A stretch of DNA of 64,000 nt from Aporrectodea caliginosa (GCA_020284085.1 JACEVL010000163.1:2080761-2144760); one strand, 5' to 3'. Shown: positions 35,601-45,949, numbered from the stretch's first letter. Program-made: numbers and translations. The notes: a model not told the origin generated them from the letters alone.

Positions 35601-37596
35601 AGTATAGTGCGCATTTGCATTTTTAAGAGAGCTTGTTTTTCTACTAGTTTTGATCTTTGCCAATGTCGTATACTCAGAAATGGTCCAGGTTTCATCCATG
35701 CATCTCATTTGGAATGTTGTTGATCATCCCTTGAATTGGATCTCGCAATCCAACCAGCTATAGCTAATTGGTTACAGTGAAATCTTCTGGAAGATGACTA
35801 AGCAACAGGTGCTAGTTACTGGTGGATTTATTTGATTCTGGGATCACATGTGGTGTTTCTAAAGAGATAAAGTTTCATAACTGTAATTTTGAGCAGACCT
35901 ACTGGTAACCTGATTATAAAAAGTTTATGTGGTAGATAAGATTCTGTTTCTGTATATTACAGACCTTGTCACGATGACAGCGATGAGGCTGAATTGAACC
36001 TGATTGACCTTGCTGATCTTCACGTACTTGACTTTGGTAACTTTTTCAACTGAGAATCGAATTGAATCTAAGTCTAATTCTAATGTCGAGTTACATATTA
36101 GGTCAACTGTTAGAATTTCTTTAGTAGCTGTTCTTAGCAACTGTTAGAATTTCTTTAAGTTGTTATTCAAATGCAACCCTGAGTATACAAATCTGAAACT
36201 GGTTACTTAAGATAAAAATTATCTGTGTATCTGAGTTCTTAGTAGCTTTATGTCAGCTATACTAACCAGATTGGCTGTTTAGTGTCCAAATTGTTTTCTG
36301 TTTTTTCATGTATCTTTGTCATTTCCTTTTGCATTTTCCTTCCACTTTTTTTATCAACTGTTCCTTGTCGGCTGTACTTGCCAATTCACTGTCAACACTG
36401 ATATCCGTAAAAATTAATACATACTATCTACGTTGCTATTATCTGTTTTGTTATCGGAAAACTGCACTTATGCAGTTGCTTACTGTTACAGTTAATGCTT
36501 AGGAGCCTCTCGACAATGTATATTGAGGTTAATATCTAACCTGGCTCAGATGCATAGTAATAAGCTCATGATATCAAGTTGGTTATCAGTCCAACTCATA
36601 TTGGGAGGAATTGCACTGGTTGCCAGTATGCACTTTAAGTTTAAGAACTTAATGGTTACTGGTTAATAATCGGGCCTTGTGGGCAGTGCTCCATCTTATC
36701 TCAGGGAGTTGTGTGGTCTCAGTGTATAGCCATTCCTGGCCATAGATATCTTTGCTCTGCTGTAAAGGGTGACTGACCTGGTTTTTCCCCATTGGACAAC
36801 AGTCTGCTGTGGTTGGTCCAACTTTCTGAATATGATGAGCTTCTTGGTCCTTATTAACCTATATTCTGTGAGTGCTTGAAAGCCATTTGTTTGATCCTGT
36901 CGAAGAGGCGCTATATAAACCTGTGATCATGATTGCACAATCAAAACTGTTGACAACCAGTCAATATCTCAGATTTCTGCTATGATTTTCTGCCTTTGAG
37001 ATGGTTTTTGTCGTTGTTGTATATGATTGTGTTGATTGTGTTTGGTGTTTAGTTCCTAGTCTCAAGACGCTATGTATGATGGCTGTACTCGACCTACACG
37101 ATATACTCGACATCGGCAGTTTGCCTCATGACGTTCGGTAGAAATCTAAAACTCATTTCATATCCTGGAATTTCTTTAGCACCACTGTTCTAACACACTA
37201 GGCATCAGTAGGTGACACCCCATTTAAAAATCCTAATTGAAATCTAGAAGTTGGAGTCTCTTGAAGACAGAATTTTAATGCCATCAGATACCAGTAGGTG
37301 GCATTATGTTCATGTGGTAAGTAATTGTAAGGTAACTGATGCAAGGTAATTTCTCATTGCTTTCCCCATTAATTAAAGTTCTCTGAAGCTATTTGCTTGT
37401 TTATCATACTCTTTTTCTAAGTTTTGTATTGAATATTCTTAGGTTAAAAGGTTTGCCATTTATTTAATACAATATTATAATTCCATCACTGTCATGGATC
37501 TAGATTCTGAGCAATGGAGATTTTCTTTGTAGATGGGAACTGCGTGCAATGACAACCAACAGTAACATCAGTCGAGCAGTGAACACTTCAGGATGA
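26633..37596 (+). CDS. KLHDC3: KLHDC3, kelch-repeat CUL2 substrate receptor (10 coding exons)
   Basis: Exons are 26633-26786, 27619-27792, 29212-29327, 31481-31552, 33249-33465, 33839-33925, 34538-34646, 35963-36036, 37053-37137 and 37533-37596. All junctions are GT-AG with agreeing phases, giving 383 aa (human 382). The start MQRWTVHLEGGPRRVNHAA and the RARRQCCCIVGD-like block (residues about 290-300) are almost those of vertebrate KLHDC3. Kelch blades show paired glycines (FSFGGY, YIFGGR, FIFGGY, YIFGGR, YILGGY, YVFGGT), with DGHSA, DFHSA and SHSA strands, filling residues 10-330 as a six-bladed propeller. Vertebrate KLHDC3 recognises C-terminal glycine degrons for CRL2. The tail after residue 335 ends in SG. 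Introns carry a hAT element, SINE and LINE relics, all intronic. No obvious poly(A) signal; ATTAAA at 38125 is possible. Confidence 0.95.
26950..27310 (+). pseudogene. CR1-like LINE 3' tail relic (KLHDC3 intron 1)
   Basis: The + frame from 27086 resembles the C-terminal CR1 block (a SRGTVDTLSLAVPHTT-type stretch, then a WSEAL.F..LRMCS region and LQTQIFQFVFP). It is a short, diverged, dead copy. Confidence 0.5.
27384..27470 (-). repeat. Retroelement 3' end with (TGATT)n tail, antisense
   Basis: Five AATCA units are followed by TTTTTATTGACCTTC, which in reverse reads as a 3'UTR with AATAAAAA and a TGATT tail, the layout also seen at 1-209. It is in intron 1 of KLHDC3. Confidence 0.6.
27800..29200. 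other. KLHDC3 intron 2, nothing recognised
   Basis: AT-rich intronic DNA. Short open frames on both strands lack any known domain. Confidence 0.6.
29875..30250 (-). pseudogene. CR1-like LINE 3' fragment, antisense
   Basis: On the - strand the frame shows SRSLHFADWLLVPRTR then RRAFAVVGPSTWNDLPS, the 'AFS.VGP..WN.LP' block near the C-terminus of CR1-like ORF2. The 3' end reads GGCGCCATATAAATC, matching the terminal motif of other LINE copies in the window. Nested in the hAT element. Confidence 0.65.
30353..30610 (+). pseudogene. hAT transposase relic, C-terminal region
   Basis: One + frame has VLDALLQEFTERFNDFKN; after a frame change PLDLQMELVELKND then LLKKFEEK appears. These resemble the dimerisation-side segments of GTF2IRD2/ZBED-like hAT transposases ('EF..RF.DFK', 'LELQ.ELIDLKSD..L...F'). 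Broken by frameshifts. Confidence 0.6.
30692..30832 (-). repeat. Dispersed repeat with TAGCCAGGA end, copy 2
   Basis: Reverse-orientation relative of 22040-22235, sharing TAGCCAGGAAAA and the GGTTTAAACCCGTAAAACC block. Confidence 0.5.
31965..32035. repeat. 71 bp dispersed repeat with TTAACACTT / AAGTGTTAA ends
   Basis: The ends are a 9 bp perfect inverted repeat. The core (GGGAAGCCAATGCAG and GACGAGAGTGTACT) recurs in reverse at 38433-38498 and 41015-41077. No target duplication is visible. It could be a very small MITE or the remnant of a larger repeat. Confidence 0.45.
32475..32612 (+). repeat. Dispersed repeat D, copy 2
   Basis: Same family as 16541-16675: GACTGATCTTCT, CCTGATTATGGCTTGATTGT and GTGTGCCATCGATTG blocks in the same order. 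In KLHDC3 intron 4. Confidence 0.55.
32670..32955 (-). mobile_element. tRNA-derived SINE, copy 1 (antisense, KLHDC3 intron 4)
   Basis: Read on the - strand, a tRNA-like head has an A-box-like TGGTTGAATGGTAACA and a B box GGGTTCGATACC about 40 bases later. A body follows, then an AATAAATGAATATTATTATT tail. The body is repeated at 42146-42505. Pol III boxes plus body plus AT-rich tail define a SINE. Confidence 0.7.
34801..34892 (-). repeat. Dispersed repeat D, copy 3
   Basis: Reverse complement of the core shared with 16541-16675 (CCGATCTTCTGGACATTGAC and GGTTTTGATGCACCATCA). In KLHDC3 intron 7, adjoining a LINE relic. Confidence 0.5.
34940..35780 (-). pseudogene. CR1/L2-like LINE relic, antisense (KLHDC3 intron 7)
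   Basis: Reading the - strand, pieces in different frames include a QGSVLG block (near 35585), QLYADDTKI (about 35500), AAHNLGMFL (about 35275) and LKSFHWLPIQ then TLYKTLNSGYPQHI (35187-35100). This is the usual order of a CR1/L2 reverse transcriptase. Stops and frameshifts throughout. Confidence 0.65.
36580..36933 (+). pseudogene. CR1-like LINE tail relic (KLHDC3 intron 8)
   Basis: The sequence is highly diverged, but an H/L-W-L-P-like start (TTGCACTGGTTGCCAGT) leads to the 3' terminal motif AGGCGCTATATAAACC at about 36905. Only the tail is recognisable. Confidence 0.5.
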
Positions 37597-39984
37597 CTGT
37601 GACAATAACTGTGCCCAGATTTCTGTGCTTTCACCCGTGTTATATTTGATGCAGAATGCATTTCTGCTGACCAAGTCATTGAATGTTAAGAGAATTTAAA
37701 TGCACAAATCAAAGCCAGCAAATATATTACGGAGTTCTGCCTTCAGTTTGAGTGGTGAATGCTCTTGTAGTGTGGTTGTGATGTGCGTCTTCCACTCATT
37801 ACAATGGTGCTTGTTATTTTTGTTTAAATGTGTTAAAATGACTGGTTGTGAATGTATAAACTTTTGACTACTGAGAACAGGTTTCTATTCCAGTGTCATG
37901 GTAACTGAACAGTTAACTGTAACTTGAACAATAGGGTTGTCCAGTTTGTTGAATTGTGCACGTTAGATGGAAATCATCAAGCTCTATGGTCACACCTTTG
38001 GAGATTAGTTTTGACAGATATAATAAGTAAATACTACTCACTTTGTATAAAAAATAAGATTGCCAGTATGATGTACCAGTTTATAGATGCACGAGCGGTT
38101 CAGTTTATACCAAGACCAATTATCATTAAATATTAGAAAATATCTTTTGAAAATAGGCATACTAACTTAGCCAGATCAGGACAATCATTATGTTAGGATT
38201 CATATTTATAGTTGAGGTGTTTAGAATTTAATGCTGTTTCAGCTGGAATGTTTGCTTGCCAAGTGTCCACTATTTAGGCATGTGAATTGCCAAGTTTGCT
38301 GTGTAACTAACCATTGATGGTAACAGGATACTGTATTCAAGAGGATGGAAGCTCAGTTTTGCTAATGGCTGCAGTCACATATTTTGAGCTCATGATCTAT
38401 TTTCGTTTATTCATGATTTAACCTATCTTTTTTTAACACCTTAATAACAAACTGCATTGGTTTCCCAGTCACTTCAAGTACACTCTCGTCGTTAAACTGT
38501 CATGACTCGTTGATTTTTGTAAAACTCATGTACAGCACTCCTTTTCTTTGGCCTCGGTTGTGACACAGCGCTATACAATTCATTATTATTCAAATGATGT
38601 AAACTGTGAAACAAAGTGAACGTTTTGCAGATGAAACATGTAAATTCCAAACATTAGTTGCCAGAAGCTGTCGATTTTCTGTGTTGCTTTTCAGTAGTAA
38701 TGGATTATATTTGCCCGAATGGATAGCAAGCAAGTTGCAGAGTGGACTGCTCTTTAATTCATTTCTACTTTTTATATGTCCAAAGCTACTGAACATGTTG
38801 AATTCTGTCCACCAAAACCGTTCTGTCATTAATATGCAGCTGTTTGGCCTGCTATTTGAGCATTATATTGTTGAGCTCCATAGGTAGGTGTGCCTGGCTT
38901 GTTGGCTAATGCTCCATTCCCAGTGGTGTAGCTAGTGACTTCTGCATCCAGAGACAAGCCACAAAATCTGTGTTACACGTCAAAACTGTAACATGTCTTA
39001 ATTACTTTTTTTGCTATGCTACATGCACACTATTAATTTTTTGTTTCCTTTCGCCCGGATTCAGTGAGCAATTGTGAACTGTGCAAGAAGACCATTGTCT
39101 AATTGCAGTTGTATCTGTGCCCTCAATTTGCCCCTTTCAGCCTTCTGCAAGGACAACTGTCCCCTCTACACCAATCACCACTGCCCTATCTATGTGCTGG
39201 TTAGGTTGACCCCTTGCCCATGCCCTTAATTAATGGCTGCTTTTTATACAGGTCTAATAATCCTTTTCATGTTTTATTATACATGTAGTACCACTCCTGG
39301 AAACTAATCAGGGTGTTCCATAAACGATGTGTACTTTTGTGACTAGTTGCATTGGTTTTTGTGTACACATGCACAATTAAACCCACATGTTCCCAACTAG
39401 AGTTCCTGAAGCACATATAATTGAGTGAGGAACAACAATTAGTGATGTGATCCACCACCATTAAATGGCTCACAGTTGTCTCACTGTCCAGAAGTCCCTC
39501 GCAGACGGAAGACGACACGAAGCCAAGAAATCTCTTGAACCAACAGATACGCAAAGGACAAGCTTTTCACCATCATCCAGAACAACCGAGAGTGGAGATA
39601 GAGGAAACATTCCATGACTGATAGTTGGTGCCACTCCAAAGACTTTGTTCATGCTCCACTGGGTCCAGGATGTCCTGAGGTAAACAAGGTATTAGCAGGC
39701 CACATGTCTGAGGCTGGACTGTCAGTTGGACATCTATACCCCCAGCATGACACAGAATGCTACACCACAGGCATTGAAACCCGTCCGGAACTTAGTAAAT
39801 TTGCAGTTAAACAAAATGTAATTCCAGCACACACTTGACAGCAGTAGGCCTATACATGTCATATATTGCATATAATGCCATCTCACCTCCACACTTAATT
39901 CTCCGACTGCAACTGAAGCTTGATGCCTTGTTCTAAATATGACAAGGCCTATCGCCATGTATATGATGTGATGCACACTATCAG
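37597..39984. other. Intergenic / KLHDC3 3'UTR, no further gene seen
   Basis: Contains the likely KLHDC3 3'UTR at its start and a copy of the short 71 bp repeat (38433-38498). A CAGTGGTGTAGCTAG motif near 38929 looks like a lone hAT left end without a matching right end. Confidence 0.5.
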
Positions 39985-40523
39985 TTGCACCAGCTCCACA
40001 CTATTGCTCGCTCACTCGAGACGCCCACCGCTACACTCATCCACTCCTTCATCACAGCCGGAGTAGATTACTGCTGCTCACCGTTGGCCTCCCAGCTGGG
40101 TGGTTGGAGTGCCTGCATTCTGCTGCACGTCTTTCTGGACACATTCCGAGATTTGGCCACGTCTCCGGCTACATGCTAAATGTGATCCGCTGGCTCCCCG
40201 TCAGCAGCGGATCTTGTACCGCTTTGGTCTGGCGGTCCTTGCCCCGGCCTATCTTTGCAACCTCTGCTGCCCTATCGAGTGCCACTGTCTCCGATCGACC
40301 AAGTGGGGCGTACTTATCATCCCTTTTGCCTGCACAGCTACTATGCAGAATCGCGCCTTCTCAGTTTGCTCCTCCGCTCTGGAACGGAGTCCCTTTGGCA
40401 CTGCGCTTGTTCCACAGGTTCACTCTTTTTATGCTCACCTCAAAACTGTCCTTTAGCCGTGCTGGGGTCGGTTCAGAGTAGCAGCCTTGATGGGGCGCTA
40501 TATATATCTTCATAATAAATGAA
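39985..40523 (+). pseudogene. CR1-like LINE 3' fragment, frameshifted
   Basis: Successive frames carry [37 protein letters not shown] and NVIRWLPV, clearly related to the better preserved copy at 52880-54389. It ends GGGGCGCTATATATATC then AATAAATGAA. 5' truncated and dead. Confidence 0.75.
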
Positions 40524-41595
40524 TTTTGCTAATTTTCATATAAATAACATAGAAATCATGTAATAATTTTATTCTTATGTTGTTCAGTTCACTTTAGTTT
40601 ATTTCTAACATGTTATTTTAATTCAAATTAATATTTGCTCCACCAGCAGCCCAATAACTAGTTAACCATAGAATACTTAATGGATCAGAGGGACACTCCC
40701 ACTCGTTTCGTCCAAAGCAGTACACAGAAATGGACAAAATGTTTGATGGTTGGAGGAAACGCCACCCAATAAACATGTATTATGACGAAACTCACAAGAA
40801 TTCTCTGTCCACAGAACCCAGAAGTCTGGTCTTGCATACTAATATTTGACGTGTTACCTGATGAAAAATGGTCAAAAGCCCACAGCAAAGGCACAAACAA
40901 AACATCTGTTGCTGGTAAAGGAACAAATCCTGTTCTGTTAAAAATCAATGCTGCACGGGACGTTCCCCAGCCGCAGGAGTGGCAGAGTTTGATCCTGATC
41001 TTACTGTAGCCTCGTAACAATTTAACAAGCTGCATTGGTTTCCCGGTTGCTTTTAGTACTCTCATCGTTAGTGTTATTAAGACGAGATCAATCCATAACC
41101 TTCCTTGGAGGAACAATCACTTGGCAGCTATAGTACAGAATGGCCATTTTACTTTGTACATAGAAGAGGCAGTGATGTATGTGACAAAGCGTAGAATCAA
41201 GTCCCCGGTCACCAAAATACTAAATTGCTGGTAACACTACTACCACTAGATCATAATAACCAGCTCACAGCCTAACCCTACACCAGTCAAGTAGGACTAA
41301 CCCACAACAAAAATCATGTGTCAGTCAGGAATCAACCCATAAACGAATGGAACTCAGACTACTCACAAGAATCATTCATCACTGTTTATGCTCACATTCT
41401 AAGAGTTCTATTAATTACCCTTTTAAAATATGTGGCTTTAAATTACCTTCCACGATAAACGGTCACAATTTCTTGGGGCAAGAATATTTCTTGAATACTA
41501 TATATAAATGAGTTCTATTAATTATGACTCTATAATACTTGTAGCTTTAAGTCCACTTCCACAACAAGTTTCAAACACAAAAATTGATTTTATCA

Positions 41596-41601
41596 TTTAT
41601 T
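41596..41601 (-). terminator. RPL41: Polyadenylation signal for RPL41
   Basis: AATAAA on the - strand, about 128 bases beyond the eL41 stop codon, a plausible 3'UTR length for this gene. Confidence 0.5.
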
Positions 41602-41728
41602 TGTAGAAAGTCCATTTTGCAGATGTTGTTCCACACAAAGTTCTAGATCTTCCAAGATAACTCCTTCACCTCCCAATGTCTGATGATGATTTGACCAGAA
41701 CACTTTACCACATGTTCACTCTGCAAAT

Positions 41729-43725
41729 TTACTTGGATCTGAAAATAAAAAAATTTATAATTAAGGACAACATCCTTGCAAGGTTGTGCCTTCTCAGTGG
41801 TTGGGCCAACCACGTGGAATAATCTTCTTTCAGATCTGCACTGCATGTTCTTATAGCTAGAGATGCTGCATACACCTTTTACAAGAATATGAAAACTGAT
41901 CTTTATTGCCAGAGTTAGGCTGGGAGCGCCTCAGAGTAGGTTATCTTAGAGGGGCACTATGTAAGTCCTCTGACCCTGCTAGTCCTGTACAATACGGAAG
42001 CATATTTAACTGTAAAATTACAAAGCTGAATGTCCATAAAAATCAGCTCCCAACATTACACCAAACTGCTTCTATCACTTTCCTGCATTCTGTATTTTTA
42101 TTTCGATTACTTGATTTTGTTACAGAACCTGAACAGAGTATTATAATATAATATTTGTTTATTAATTCAAACTGACAAGTACACAGTAATATTACAAGAT
42201 ATAGTAGTAACAGATGATAACAAGTTTAACAGGAGTCAAGTTTTACTGTATGGCCGCCTGCAACGCTCCCATCTATCCTACTGCTCATTTTACAGTCGTC
42301 TCCTAGGGAGAGGAAGGCTTAGTCTTCCACATGAATTGTGTCTTGAGCTCCTCAGCCTTTCTCTTCCTCTGTTTCGGAAACGCCTGAAGACCATCTGAGT
42401 GGTGCTATACAAATGTTCAATTACAATTAGTCAACCTTATGGGGCTAGTGGGTGTCGAATCCACGTCCTTCTGATCTTCGTGCCAGTAGATATAGTTCCA
42501 TCTCTCCACCCCATACTTCTCTTGACACAAACATGCAAAGCTAATAACACAGGTTCATTTGAAGAACAATTAGCATCACTACAAAAATTTAATCACCTGG
42601 CCCTCATCTTTCGTCGTTTCCTCTTCAGCCTTCGCATACGCTTCTTTCGCCACTACAAACAAGAACATGATTTATATTCTCTAACTTTTCCAGGCAAATT
42701 CTATGATGCACATTAATTGGCATATGCTCTGCATTTTTAATTTTAAAACACAGGAACTTAACATTGCATGGATACCTCTCAACAAAGTTCAAATAGAGCC
42801 GACTTTTGAGACAAAAATATCACTTACTACAAAAAGAAAATTTTGTCCCCTTTAATTTCAATGCATTTTAACATTAGATTATTCTCATCAGAATAGACTT
42901 TACAAGATGAGAATATCAGGTATTACTCAACTTATTTTCTGTCCTGTCAATACAGCTCAAAGTAATTATATGCCAAACATTCAAGGGGTTCAGGTCTACG
43001 AATTCCCCGAAAGTGGCAAAAATTAAAAAACCTGACTGAATTCCAGAAAATATTTTCTAGCTAATGTTGTATCCTGAAAATAAGTATGTACTAGTTGGCC
43101 AATATCCTGAACATACTCAGAAATATCTCGAACGAATTTAGATTTGCTCAAATAATTTTGTATCAATGTTGAAAATAGAATTCTGGATTCAGCAGAAATT
43201 CTAGTTCATAGATTGCTGTTTCTGGGATTTGCTATGCACCCATTTCAGAAACACATACAAAACAGCACTTCATGGGTTCCACCTATAACTTTCTCTGTCA
43301 CTGATGCAGGAATGGCCAATTCTTAAGAAACATCCAATTGCCATCACCGTCCTACCCACGGCTTGCAAGAAAACAACACCGCAACGACTATTTACTTATG
43401 GTCGCAGCGCTCTACTCTCTCCCAGTCTGGGACGTCAATATTGCTTCCTCACGATACCGACCTAGCCTTTTTGGAGTAGTGACGCTAGTATTAATTTATT
43501 TTTGACAACTTAGAACACACTTCACGTTTTAATAGGCATAGTACGGGTCTGCTTTGAGAATTTCCACATGATTCTATAGAAGCAGAGATTTGTAATTTCT
43601 AACATTTATATGCTGCTTAAATCCCTCATCTCACGCTGTTACAAAATATCACTTAAATTGACTCAAATTATTAATATATCGATAAACTTTCTATTAGCAT
43701 AATAAATACTTACTTTAGCACGCAT
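41729..43725 (-). CDS. RPL41: RPL41 / eL41, 25-residue ribosomal protein (3 micro-exons)
   Basis: Coding exons on the - strand are 43725-43714 (12 nt), 42652-42597 (56 nt) and 41738-41729 (10 nt). Donors are GTAAGT and GTGATT, acceptors TTTGTAG and TATTTTCAG, and phases 0 and 2 agree. The product is 25 aa, beginning MRAKWRKKRM and ending RKMRARSK, differing from the human protein at one residue as I recall it (Ala for Gln at position 22). eL41 is an Arg/Lys-rich single helix that bridges the two subunits of the cytosolic 80S ribosome and is the shortest eukaryotic ribosomal protein. No exon makes a detectable ORF. The 15-base leader CTTCTCCTACGCAAA before the ATG starts with a C and pyrimidines, as in 5'TOP mRNAs. 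Intron 2 holds a SINE and LINE tails. Confidence 0.93.
41770..41965 (+). pseudogene. CR1-like LINE tail relic in RPL41 intron 2
   Basis: GCCTTCTCAGTGGTTGGGCC encodes the LINE-type 'AFSVVGP' block, followed by GGAGCGCCTCAGAGTAGG and GGGGCACTATGTAAG, a degenerate version of the shared LINE 3' terminus. Antisense to RPL41. Confidence 0.55.
42146..42505 (-). mobile_element. tRNA-derived SINE, copy 2, split by a LINE tail
   Basis: Collinear with 32670-32955 (shared AATTCAAACTGACAAGTAC and TAACAGATGATAACA segments, and a degenerate B box GGATTCGACACC in reverse). It is interrupted at 42325-42426 by an unrelated 102 bp insertion. It lies in RPL41 intron 2 (42596-41739), in the gene's direction. Confidence 0.7.
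42325..42426 (+). mobile_element. Extremely truncated CR1-like LINE insertion
   Basis: The 102 bp insertion ends CTGAGTGGTGCTATACAAATG then TTCAATTACAA, the degenerate LINE 3' terminus. It is flanked by TTAGTC on both sides (42319-42324 and 42427-42432). The uninterrupted SINE at 32670-32955 shows the pre-insertion sequence. Confidence 0.7.
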
Positions 43726-43800
43726 TTTGCGTAGGAGAAGTTTGAAGACTCTTCACAACGTCAGAGATTTCACCAGATTTGCTTTTTATATTACAACATG
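43726..43800 (-). promoter_or_regulatory. RPL41: Likely RPL41 core promoter and 5'TOP start
   Basis: On the - strand, CTTCTCCTAC (43740-43731) offers a C followed by pyrimidines 15 bases before the ATG, the 5'TOP configuration of ribosomal protein mRNAs. TATAAAAAGC lies about 40 bases further upstream. The exact start site is inferred. Confidence 0.4.
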
Positions 43801-44229
43801 GCCAAGTTACAAGCAGCGGCCATACCGGAAAAGGAAGTTTGTACAGAAGTGCGAAAGCAGACCACGTGATTTTCACGACCTCTGTAACTTTATGTAGCGC
43901 CTTAATATCTTGTCTTCGCAGACGGTTACGCGGATTTTACTTTTTAAATCCTGTGAGCGAAGGCATTGCTTACAAATTGTTTCCACCGATATTTTCACGT
44001 ATAGATGTTATAACTATTTTTCTGACTGCTAGCCTTGAAAATGTAAATATAAATCTCCGAATACATGTAACTCGGCGCATTAATAGGTACAAGCTTTTTA
44101 CCTGCGCTGTAACATATCAAGTCCGCAAGATCAGGTTGATGAAATGCTGTCAGGTCAGAATTGAAGAGAGGGCGCAGCCAGTGGCAGCGCCAGCCATTCG
44201 ACGACACACTAGGCCTACATGTATTAAGT

Positions 44230-45524
44230 CTCTGTTAAAGCCTCCAGCCACTGTTCCCAACCCCTCCCACTTTCTTGTGGTGTCCCTCAAGGCTCCGTCC
44301 TGGGTCCACTGCTCTTCATTCTGTATACCACACCATTAAGCCATCTCATTGAATCCTCCTCTGTTGACCACCATCTTTACGCCGACGACACCCAACTCTA
44401 CATATCCTTCTCCCCAAGCTCTTTTCCCACTTCCATTGCCAAACTACTCAATGTGGTTAACCTATAGTCTCTCAATGGATGTCGTCCAACCTCCTCTGCC
44501 TGAACCCTTCCAAAACAGAATTCATCATCCTAGGCCTTCCTGACCAAATCAAGAAAATCCCTGACCCTTCAATACACCTATCCACTGACTCTTCATCTCT
44601 TACCTTCACCTCCGATGCTCCTGTCCGCAATCTTGGTGTCACCTTTGATCCACATCTTTCCTTCTCTAATCACATATCCAACCTCTCGCGCTCCTGCTTC
44701 ATGCACATTCGTGACCTACGCCGCATCCGACCCATGCTCGACTTCAAAACTGCCTCCACCATTGCTACCTCCATTGTCCACTCAAAGCTAGACAATTGCA
44801 ATTCCCTCTTTCTCAACCTTGAATCCACCCAACTAAAGCGTCTGCAGCTCATCCAAAACTCACTAGCCAGAGCCGTCACCAGAACGCCTAAGCATCATCA
44901 TATCACTCCCATCCTCAAATCACTCCATTGGTTAAAAATCCTAGAGCGAATTCACTTCAAAGTCTTATCACTAACCTACAACTCTCTACAACACTCCCAG
45001 CCCAGATATCTGCGCGACCTCTTCACCATCCAGCCAATCCGCTCTACCCGATCATCCTCCATTCTCACTCTCTCTCGACCTCCTGTCACTACTCATCTCA
45101 AATTCTCCAACCGAGCAATATCCAACACTGCACCACGTCTCTGGAACGACCTATATACCTCCTAAATTCCGCACTTTTTCGGTTCCTCCACCATCATCTC
45201 CAATCACCCACCATCATCCGCATCAGGCTCCTCTATCCATCACTGCCAAGGCTTTCCACTCGAAACTAAAGTCTCTCGATCCTCTTCAAGAACTCTTACC
45301 CCGACTCAACCGATCATCTACCTTCCAACTCTCGACGTAAACGACACCCACCTTAGCAGCTACTCTGACCCCTCTGATCCTCTGGAAACCGGACTCGGAC
45401 CTCCTTCGGACTACTCTCTCAGATAACCCTTTTGACTAGACGCAGCGCTCGTGAATAAGCTGGTGCCCTGCGCTTGGCTTTCGAGTGGCGCTTTAGAAGT
45501 TTGGAGATTACGATTACGATTACG
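44230..45524 (+). pseudogene. CR1/L2-like LINE, 3' half of ORF2, near-intact C-terminus
   Basis: [18 protein letters not shown] and [11 protein letters not shown] occur between about 44270 and 44405 in one frame. After a frameshift the 228-codon frame 44479-45165 continues with LCLNPSKTEFIILG, VRNLGVTFDP, FMHIRDLRRIRPM, LKSLHWLKI and APRLWNDLY. This is the standard order of the reverse transcriptase palm-to-thumb and C-terminal region. The 3'UTR ends GAGTGGCGCTTTAGAAG plus three GATTAC(G) units at 45506-45524. The 5' part is missing; at least one frameshift. Confidence 0.85.
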
Positions 45525-45614
45525 AAGTCTATTATACTTATTTCTACAAATTTCTGACGCAACGGCGTCACAGAATACTTAAGCATTTCAGTTTTAGAGT
45601 TTACAACATAGACT

Positions 45615-45839
45615 TGGGGGGCCGGTGGCGCATTGGATAACATCTGGCACAGAGACCGAGAGGTACCGAGTTCGAACCCCTGTTGGGCGGATATGCTTTG
45701 TAGGCTGCTATTAGCGCCGTGTATTGCAGGCTGTCTGTTCTGTTAGCAGTTAAGATTTCAATTGCATAACAGTCATGCAAATGTACAGCGCAGTGCGTTT
45801 GTCAGGCGCTTCAATAAAGAAAAGATTATTATTATTATT
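45615..45839 (+). mobile_element. tRNA-derived SINE with (ATT)n tail, intact
   Basis: The head has A-box-like TGGCGCATTGGATAA (about 45626) and B box GAGTTCGAACC (about 45668). The spacing is close to that in tRNA genes. A unique body and a TTCAATAAAGA(AA)G(ATT)n tail follow. The 3' 110 bp recur in reverse at 52606-52724, confirming a mobile family. No clear target duplication. Confidence 0.8.
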
Positions 45840-45949
45840 CTAGCACTGATAACTTGGTTAAACGTTAAGTCGTTTAGATTATAGGCATAATAACTGCATT
45901 AGTGATCTTATGGGAGTGATGTTTTAAATGTATAGATATTAATAATTCC

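Noticed and set aside
38925..39190. Possible hAT element starting CAGTGGTGTAGCTAG at 38929
   Set aside because: No matching right end with a duplicated octamer could be found (CACTG near 39181 has different flanks).
39470..39976. Several 60-80 codon frames on both strands
   Set aside because: No domain, no splice sites in register, and they mutually overlap.
40685..41116. 143-codon - strand frame
   Set aside because: No recognisable protein, no splice context, and it overlaps a dispersed repeat (41015-41077).
43779..44339. 186-codon + frame
   Set aside because: Spans the RPL41 promoter and the start of a CR1 relic; the last part is an out-of-frame reading of [10 protein letters not shown]. 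No domain in the rest.
45615..45700. Functional tRNA gene
   Set aside because: A and B boxes are present, but acceptor stem pairing and anticodon arm are not convincing and a SINE body follows.
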